Source: Dactylonectria macrodidyma | Lineage: Eukaryota; Ascomycota; Sordariomycetes; Hypocreales; Nectriaceae | DNA: 64,000 nt | Assembly: GCA_020744425.1 (NCBI GenBank) | Contig: JAGMUV010000013.1 | Span: 124,001 to 188,000 of the forward strand | Reading direction: 5' to 3' | Part shown: one piece after another, positions 57,284-64,000 of the stretch | Layout of the letters: the number at the start of each line of letters is the position of its first letter | Position numbering within the stretch: the first letter of the stretch is position 1 | Notes under the pieces: generated by a model | Told to the model about the DNA's origin: nothing | The model's database searches: none | The model's input: only the letters and a program-made list of their open reading frames with translations | Position numbers and translations under genes: made by a program

Positions 57284-57769
57284 CTTGTTAGCCTGTGAGT
57301 CTGAGTGTTAAACTGTCTCGTCCATCTCGCCTATCGCGTCCATTCCTGGGCATATGCAAGGCAGTCGTGTGAGCTTGTGGGCGGGTAAAATGGAAGTTTG
57401 AGGAAATTGGCGAAGTCAGGAATTGAAGCAAAACGAATAGCCACTCATAATCCAAACTTGATGCGCAGCTGCGCATGACCCAACTGGCAGCAAATCAGCG
57501 CAGTGGCGTCATGCACGTGAGAAAGGTGCGGGCCGACAGCGGAAATTCGACTTTGAGATAGATTTCAATGTATTTAAAATCATGAATCACCAGTCATCTT
57601 AATAAACCCTGCGACAAAAAGTCCTCCGAACATCATCTCCGTTACCAAAACCCTGGCATATATTGTTCACTCGAATCTGGCTGGCTGATGTAGCCCAGAT
57701 CTTTAAGAAGTAGCTAGTTAAAATATTGATATAGGATTGACGCCAAAAAAAACCTGGATCGTTCCTAAA
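57284..57769. other. intergenic stretch, no gene seen
   Basis: About 490 bases between the start of the zinc-finger gene and the stop of the next minus-strand gene. No supported frame; AT-rich towards the right. Confidence 0.5.
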
Positions 57770-59077
57770 TTACCTCATTTCCAGCGTCATCTTGACCTTG
57801 GGTGATGTTCCCTTAAAGGTCTGATCGAATAGATCGGTGTCGCCTGTGGTTGCCAAGACTCCGCCAGATTGGGACACGTGAACCAGAAACGTTTCGGGTT
57901 TGGCTGTCAACGCTTGTCAGTACAGTTGCTTCTAATAAGGTCTTACTTCAGGTGGGAAAGGAAATATTGGGAGGAGAGGGTCTCAGGAAGAGTGAATAAG
58001 AAAGGTGTATCACTAACATCCTTCTTCGTTGATCCATTGCAGCTTAATTTCTAAGGAGTGCATGTCAAGATTCCACTGCAGCAAATTGTAAGCATCGCGT
58101 TTTCACACTTACGAAATGTCATGCGCTGATTGAGGACTTACAATGGCCGACTCAACCTTCCGTTTGTCATTGGTGGCTCTGGTGTAGGAATTGACAGCCT
58201 TCTGTGCCGTGGAATTAACGGTTACTAGCAGACATGGTCAGTTACTGAGACACAGCAGTTTTAGGCGGCCGGATACGTACCGCCAGTCGAGGCAGCAAGG
58301 ACGGCGTAGCTGCATGGCAGGTAATTAGCACATGAGCAAATGTTGTCGCGGAGGGGTATTTCCTGACTTGTGTAGGTTCTCTCCAATACTAGCGTTCGTG
58401 GTTGAGTAACCGACAACCGCAGAAAAGTGGTCGAGATCCTTGTAGTCCATAGAGTTCAGTTGATGAACGTCGACGTCCTTGACCTTGTAGTCCTGCCTGG
58501 GGACTTTGGCCTTGTGGCCTTTCTTAGGGATGTGGATCAGGACTGCCAGCGCGTTGGCCGGCGCCTTGGTGACTAGCCATTGCCCGAAATTGTTGAAGGC
58601 CTTGCTGACATATCCGACGCGCGTGCCGTCTTCCTTGTCTAGGCGGAGGACACCAGTGATAGAATATAACGGGCATTCCACGTCGTAGAAATAAGTCTTG
58701 GCTTTCGGGTCTAGTTCCACATTGCCCTCGACGGTCGCGTTGTAGATGTCGCAGCCCTTGACACTGTGAGACCAGCTCTCGCAGCCCGGCGACTTTTTGC
58801 AAAGTGCTGAGCACCTCCTAAAGCCCCCTGCGGCAGGCGTGGAAACAGCTGGCTTTGGGTTTTGCCTGCCTTCTCCGCGAAGGCCGCAGGACATAATACG
58901 AATCCTTCTGGGTTCTTGGCCCTCTGAGTAGTCCCAGGTTTGCTTCCGTGGGAGGCGATCCTCGGGAGGGTTGAAGGGCAATTCCTCCACCCCTTCCATT
59001 TCGGAGAAATCGAATGGGGTGGAAGAAACCAGCGGCAGCATTGTCGCCAAAAGTTCCAGAACCGTAAGGAGACGCAT
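57770..59077 (-). CDS. secreted protein with an apple/PAN-like Cys module, function unknown
   Basis: Exons 59077-58368, 58309-58281 (29 bases), 58224-58142, 58075-58018 and 57903-57770 join in frame to 337 residues. A signal peptide covers about residues 1-19 (LLATMLPLVSSTP). Residues 62-137 contain a Cys pattern of the apple/PAN type: MSCGLRGEG, FRRCSALCKKSPGCESWSHS, GCDIYNATVEGN and YFYDVECP. The rest looks like a folded beta-rich domain without a family I recognise (GVLRLDKEDGTRVGYVSKAF, FGQWLVTKAPANALAVLIHI), ending TFLVHVSQSGGVLATTG and KVKMTLEMR. PAN modules bind protein or sugar, so a surface or extracellular binding role is possible. The tiny exons are supported only by frame and by splice-site sequence. 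Confidence 0.75.
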
Positions 59078-60027
59078 GTTTGCTGGTGGGAAACTGGTGA
59101 ACTAGTTATGAGAATCGTGGAGGGTTCCGGAAGGTATCAAACCATAGGCAGATGTAAGATGCAAGATGGAAAAAGCAAAGCGACGAGTGTCTCGCTAAGT
59201 ACTACTGAGCTTGCCATCGTCAAGCAACAAGCACACGTGGAGTTTTCCCTCGGGGTTTTGGTTGTGGCTGAACGTATTGGCCTCGATTGCAGAAGTCAAA
59301 ACTCAGCTAAGGATAGATTTACTATTTCTCATTCAGCAAGACCCGGTCGCTGCAAAGTAACCTCTGCTTCTCCCACATCGATATCGAGATTAAAGGATGA
59401 CATTTGGCCGTTTGGTCTCATAGCCGCAACAAAAGGCAGAAAAGAACCATTTTTTTCTTTCACAATTGGAGGATGGCCAATCCGCATTCGACAATCGTGC
59501 GAGAAAGTTTTTATGCAAGGCAACATGCTTGTCGGTGGTGGTATAAGTTATAAGTCCCAACGGTTACCGGCGGGGGACATGCAGCTTAATCGCCTCATCC
59601 ATGGGTCGCCCAAAGCTTCGGAATTAAAATTCACTGCAGTCAAGCCAATTCCCACAGATCGAAAGAACTATGACAGATTCACAGACAACAGCACGCAAAG
59701 GGAAAAAAGGAATTGAAAAGAGAAAGATGATATCCTTGCTGAGGAGTAGCAGGGCGACGGATGACCCGCAAAATGGTCGACATTGTGTGGGGGCGATAAA
59801 TGCGGTGACGCTCCACTACGCCCTTCTATTGACCTGGACATGGAGACTAAGTATGGGCGCGCACGACAAGAATTGGTGGGCCAACCCACCAAGATCGGAT
59901 CATAGCATTATATCTACTTATACCCGAGAACTTCCATTCCTATAGCGATTGAAATAATTCCAACAAGTTCAGAAAATTGCACCTCCCTTCAATTGACTAC
60001 CTCTGCTTCCTCAGACTCGCCTTCACC
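59078..60027. other. intergenic stretch between divergent genes
   Basis: About 950 bases, the promoters of the apple-like gene (-) and the FAD oxidoreductase gene (+). A long plus-strand frame (58940-59716) runs through it but starts inside the neighbouring gene and has no motifs, so I take it as chance. Confidence 0.5.
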
Positions 60028-61245
60028 ATGTCGGACTCGCCTCAAACCGTACTCGTCGTCGGTGCCGGTATCGTTGGCTCTGCCCTGGCCCACTTCTTGT
60101 CCGCTTCATCACCTCAACGAAAGATAACCGTCGTCGACCGCTCTCTTACGACCCTTGTCGGATCTACTGGCCATGCACCTGGCTTCGTGGGCCAGTTCAA
60201 CGAGTCCGAGGTTCTCACTCGACTCGCCATGGATACTGTCAACGAATACACCAAAATCCCGGGCGGTTTCAGCACCGTTGGTGGGCTAGAGGTGGCTTAT
60301 ACGGACTCGGGAATTGACAGGTTAAAGACGAGGCGCAGTAAAGCTGCAAGCTTGGGTCTTCCAGGGGAGATTGTCAGCATCCAGCGCGCTGTGGAACTGG
60401 CGCCGGATCTAGTCAAGCCATCAGATTCTGGAGCAGCTCTTCACTTTTCGACAGATGGTACGGCGAACGCGGGAGCCATCACTTCATATTACCAGCAGAG
60501 CGCCAAAAAGTTTGGTGTTCAGTTTCTAGAGAGAGATGTGGCAAGACTCATCGTGTCTGATGGCCGTGTAACAGGCGTTGAAGTGCAACACGAGGGCATC
60601 ATGCAGGAACTCCATGCCGACAAAGTCATCTTGGCGACAGGAATCTGGGCGCAGGATCTCGGCAAGGATCTCAACTTCCCCATTCCCGTTTTCCCCGTTG
60701 GTCATCCCTACATACACGGCGAAGCAAGGAAGACGAACAGCCTAACCTCTCCTTTTGTTCGATGGCCCGAGGCTCACGTCTATGCAAGAGACCACGGCGA
60801 TTGCTATGGAATCGGCACCTACAACCACAAGCCCATTCACTACCAGCCCACGAACGGCACAGCCATTGGTGACTGGGTCAATGATTTTGAGAGCCCATTA
60901 AATACGGCCATCTCATTCTTGCCAAAGCCTGCAAGGAAAGAATTTCTATCAGGGAAGAGCTTCAACGGCATCTTCTCTATGACTCCAGACAACATGCCAC
61001 TGGCCGGCAAGGTGCAATCCGTTGACGGGCTGTACTTGGCCGTCGCTGTTTGGGTCACTCATGCTGCGGGCACTGCCAAATTCATCACAAAGATGTTGAA
61101 TGAGCAAGAGGTGGATCAAGGCTCACAGGATGCCCTACAGCCGGAACGATTTCACGGACAAGACTTTTCCATGCTACAAGAACAATCGCTGTGTGGATAT
61201 AATGAGATTTATAAGACTGTTGGTGATGAGGATAAGCGCCGATAA
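60028..61245 (+). CDS. FAD-dependent oxidoreductase, DAO family
   Basis: Flavoenzyme of the D-amino-acid/sarcosine-oxidase fold that should oxidise an amine or amino acid. Single exon, 405 residues. The N-terminal FAD motif VLVVGAGIVGSALAHFL (residues 8-24) is followed by the acidic ribose-binding end of strand 2 (ITVVDRS). Further family features are STGHAPGFVGQFN, the VQFLERDVARLIVSDGRVTGVEV cofactor-adjacent strand, DKVILATGIWAQDLG, and a C-terminal closing motif NGIFSMTPDNMPLAGKVQSVDGLYLAVAVW. The layout (GxTGHAPG block) resembles the FAD half of dimethylglycine/sarcosine dehydrogenase-like proteins without their tetrahydrofolate domain. The ATG at 60028 has a good context (caccATGtc). 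An upstream non-ATG extension of the frame was rejected. Confidence 0.9.
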   Translation: MSDSPQTVLVVGAGIVGSALAHFLSASSPQRKITVVDRSLTTLVGSTGHAPGFVGQFNESEVLTRLAMDTVNEYTKIPGGFSTVGGLEVAYTDSGIDRLKTRRSKAASLGLPGEIVSIQRAVELAPDLVKPSDSGAALHFSTDGTANAGAITSYYQQSAKKFGVQFLERDVARLIVSDGRVTGVEVQHEGIMQELHADKVILATGIWAQDLGKDLNFPIPVFPVGHPYIHGEARKTNSLTSPFVRWPEAHVYARDHGDCYGIGTYNHKPIHYQPTNGTAIGDWVNDFESPLNTAISFLPKPARKEFLSGKSFNGIFSMTPDNMPLAGKVQSVDGLYLAVAVWVTHAAGTAKFITKMLNEQEVDQGSQDALQPERFHGQDFSMLQEQSLCGYNEIYKTVGDEDKRR

Positions 61246-61715
61246 GGCATCAAGAGGTGGTGGGCTGTAAAGAAATTCAGATATTGATAGGCATTAAAAA
61301 ATCACGCATAGTCTTGGATTCTTTCCCAGGGCGATCAACGTAATCAAAGAACCCGGTTTGCCTTACAACCGTTTTCCAAACTTCCAAATCTGCCTCGCAG
61401 GCGACAGCCAATAAATCACCAGTTTCCTCACGCCGCGTGGCTTAGCTACCCCTGCAACTGCGAAGCAGCCTTGCTTATCTAACAGCCAAAGCGCTGGATA
61501 TTACTACTCACTCGGCTCTCATGTCGCTCATTTATTACTCATCTTTCGCCCCGCATCTTGATCGCACTGCCTGATGTCACATCTGAAGCACGAATCTGCT
61601 CTATGAGGAAGCGTTCCCCCTCCGCAACAGGATCCTCGTCTACTCAACCCACCGAGGTATTTGAAGGGCATCTCCTCAGTTATACTAGCCCTGCTCACAA
61701 GCCTCGCTGCCCAGA
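61246..61715. other. intergenic stretch, no gene seen
   Basis: About 470 bases between two plus-strand genes, rich in CT towards the right as expected for a leader. Nothing else was seen. Confidence 0.5.
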
Positions 61716-64000
61716 ATGAGCGCTGAGGGGTCTGCAAGTCAAGGTACGGACCATCTCCAGGCGCCATCGGTCGCTGTTCCCAGATGTAATTCTCAACTGA
61801 TAAACCTCTAGATCTGCTTGTACCGACCGATGTCGTCGAGCAGGCGGAGCGAAATACCCAGCAGGTGCTTGAAATTCCAGGCATCGATATACTTTCTACG
61901 ATTTGCATTTTACATCCGGTTTCCAAGGCCGCCCGTCTAGAAGTCCAGAATCTTCTCCATAATGACTCGCCCTACGTTTTCGCCAAGGCCTCTAGCGTCA
62001 AGCATCCTTTTAATAAGGACTCACCCCGAAGCCTCAACTCCAAACTCCAGTCTCACCTTGATCTTCATGACCGGGCTTCCTCAAGAAACGATGTCGGCGA
62101 CTATGCTATTGTCCTCGAACTCACGACCAAACCTAAGAATCCAGACGCTGGCTTCGTCTTTGGACGCCACCCCGGTCTCTGTGATGTCGCCCTAGTCAAC
62201 GACCCGCGTCATCGCGTCAGCAACGTACACTTCTCCATCTACGTGAACGAAGACGGTACAGCCATGATTGAAAACCATTCAACCAACGGTACCGTTGTTG
62301 ACGGTCAAAGACTAGGCACAAATCCAACGGCCAAAGGCAGAAGTGAGCCCGTCACCAAATTGGCCTTGCTCTCCGGCATGATCATCAGTATTCTCCTTCA
62401 AGATCAAGCCTCAGACTTGAAGTTCCGTGTTCAGATCCCAGATCGCGATAAACTTCGAAAATATATTTACGCTCAAAATGTCAAAAACTTTTTGACTCCG
62501 CACAACACCAAGCGCCAAACCGAGACTAGTACTTCTAGGTCTAGCGAAGACGATCCATCACACGCCTCGAAGCTGAAACCCCAGAGAACGCTACAAAGCA
62601 TATCGGATGCTTCTGGCAAGGGTCAAAGTGCTCCTTGGTTCGAGAGGGAGTGGGATGGATCGGGGAAGTATGCTGTGAAGGAAACCGTTAGCAAAGGAAC
62701 CTTCACTACAGTCTACAAGGTCATTTCCAAGTTTGATGGACAGTTATATGCCGCTAAAGAAATCGAAAAACGACGCTTCATGAAAAATGGGACCCTGGAT
62801 CAGGAATTCTGCAACGAGACGAAGATTTTGAAACAGCTTCACCATGTAAGAATGCTTCCACCTTGGACCTAGCCTTGGTAAGTTGTTAACAATAACAGCC
62901 GAATGTTGTCGAGTACCTCGAAGACTTTGAGTGGGGCGGGCGCTCGCGGATTCTCATCATGGAGTATATTGCCAGCTGGTCTCTCGGCCATCACGTCTCA
63001 AGTGGTGAGCTTCTCGGTGAAGGAGTGGTCCAGAATATTTCCAGACAACTCCTCAGCGCCCTGAGCTACCTGCAAGATAAGAGAGTTGTCCATCGGGACG
63101 TAAAGCCTGACAACGTTATGCTCATATCCCTCGACCCTGTCGAGGTAAAGATCATTGACTTCGGCTTATCCACAATGATGGCTGCGGATGAGGCCTTCCT
63201 GAACACCTTTTGCGGCACTCTTTTCTATTGTGCTCCAGAAGTATACTCCGAGTATGTCCAGTACGATAAGTCTGGTGTACGAGGGCGAGGGAAGATGCGC
63301 CAAAAGCTTCATAGGTCAGGATATAGCTATCCAGCTGATATCTGGTCGCTTGGCGGCACGTTGTTCTTCACGATGTCGGGGTCGCCTCCGTATCCAGTGA
63401 AAGGTGGAATTAGCTACGGCGAGCTCTTACACATCATCATGACAACCGACCTAGATGTTTCACCTCTCCGAAAGAAGGGCGTTTCTAAACAAGCCATCGA
63501 CTTCTTATCTAGAATGCTTCGCAACCGCCCTGAAGGTCGAGCTTCGGTGACGGAACTACAGAGTCACCCTTGGTTAAATGCCTCAAAACCAGCCACCCGC
63601 ATTGAACCACCTATCTCAGTGCCTGAGAAGATGGACTTGGATGACTCCATGAGCATCCCCTCTCCTTCCGCGTTACCGCAAGAATCTGAAGACATCGAGC
63701 CTGTGCGTGTCTTCGGGCGCTTCAAGGGAACCTCAAGATCAGCCATCCTTATTCAATTGCAAAGGATGGCCGACGAGCAGATTTCATTAAGTGGTACTTC
63801 ATCTCGTTCCTCATCGCCACCGAGCGAGGAAGATATTGAGCAGGGGTCCAATTTTGGCATGTCTACCATCGGGGACTTGGAGAAACTCTCAGCACCTGCT
63901 CCAAAAGGCCCTCATCCTGAATCAAAGCGGCATGACGGCCAATTCAGCCAAGCAGGAGAAAGTTCCAAGCCAGACTCTGGGTTTGCCAGTCGCGAAAGTG
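61716..64000 (+). CDS. FHA-domain serine/threonine protein kinase (3' end outside window)
   Basis: Checkpoint-type or related kinase combining a phosphothreonine-binding FHA domain with a kinase domain. Exons 61716-61743, 61812-62845 and 62899-64000 (still open at the edge) give 721 residues so far. FHA is at about residues 105-210: FVFGRHPG, RVSNVHFSI, NHSTNGTVVDG. Kinase is at about 297-590: Gly-rich loop SKGTFTTVY, Lys in YAAKEIEK, catalytic loop HRDVKPDN, DFG, activation-segment end FCGTLFYCAPE, DIWSLGG, and a HPWL end. The tail is Ser/Pro-rich. A 40-residue insert (CPE to ADIW) containing RGRGKMRQKLHRSG is longer than usual. The domain order is that of Rad53/Chk2-type kinases, but assignment to Chk2 itself is not proven. 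The start exon is short and supported only by frame. Confidence 0.88.

Noticed and set aside
58940..59716. Long plus-strand open frame (258 codons)
   Set aside because: It begins antisense to the apple-like gene, has no domain, and runs through the divergent promoter; codon pattern is not coding-like.

Overview
The window is nuclear DNA of a filamentous ascomycete (Pezizomycotina, most likely Sordariomycetes). Most genes carry one to six short GT-AG introns of about 50-115 bases. The gene families are typical of these fungi: secreted carboxypeptidase, glucoamylase, rhamnogalacturonan acetylesterase, SAT4/rhodopsin-type membrane protein, BCS1-like AAA ATPase, NRPS-like adenylation enzyme, and a C2H2 regulator of a fungal type. 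I see no CRISPR arrays, bacterial operons or convincing tRNA/rRNA genes. Coding models were spliced by hand. Nearly all of them close in frame across every junction, which is the main support for the exon coordinates given.

Layout. 1-2.9 kb: gene-poor. 2.9-17.1 kb: mostly secreted or metabolic enzymes: M14 carboxypeptidase (+), glucoamylase (-, tail to tail with it), amidohydrolase/decarboxylase (-), Zn-alcohol dehydrogenase (+), a secreted Ala/Glu-repeat protein (-), rhamnogalacturonan acetylesterase (-). 18.0-21.4 kb: a 1051-residue fusion of a DUF2235-type alpha/beta hydrolase, which has lost its catalytic Ser and His, to a complete P-loop GTPase domain (-). 23.9-30.0 kb: SAT4-type membrane protein, a frameshifted PD-(D/E)XK-like gene, an F-box-like protein, an FAD monooxygenase (all +). 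31.2-35.8 kb: BCS1-like ATPase (-) and a protein joining a STAND-type N-terminal domain to a Ras-association-like domain (+). 36.8-48.2 kb: mostly gene-poor, with a broken SDR relic, a secreted Cys-rich tandem-repeat protein (-), decayed copies of that protein with RIP-like stop codons, and a second frameshifted SDR. 48.7-54.9 kb: an adenylation/transmembrane/ferredoxin-reductase fusion (-) divergent from a crotonase (+), possibly a small metabolic cluster with the broken SDR. 55-64 kb: C2H2 protein (-), secreted apple/PAN-like protein (-), DAO-family FAD oxidoreductase (+), and an FHA-domain Ser/Thr kinase (+) running off the right edge.

How the genes relate. The first third looks like extracellular saprotrophic function (protein, starch and pectin breakdown) with matching cytosolic oxidoreductases. 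The middle carries the most lineage-specific material: degenerate-enzyme/GTPase fusion, STAND/RA adaptor, F-box, PD-(D/E)XK relic, repeat proteins and decayed duplicates. This is what one expects of an accessory or fast-evolving segment. The right end returns to conserved signalling and metabolic genes. Strongest candidates for something undescribed: the pseudo-hydrolase-GTPase fusion (18046-21445), the Cys-rich repeat family with its decayed copies (38664-42140), and the adenylation-membrane-reductase fusion (48735-52100).
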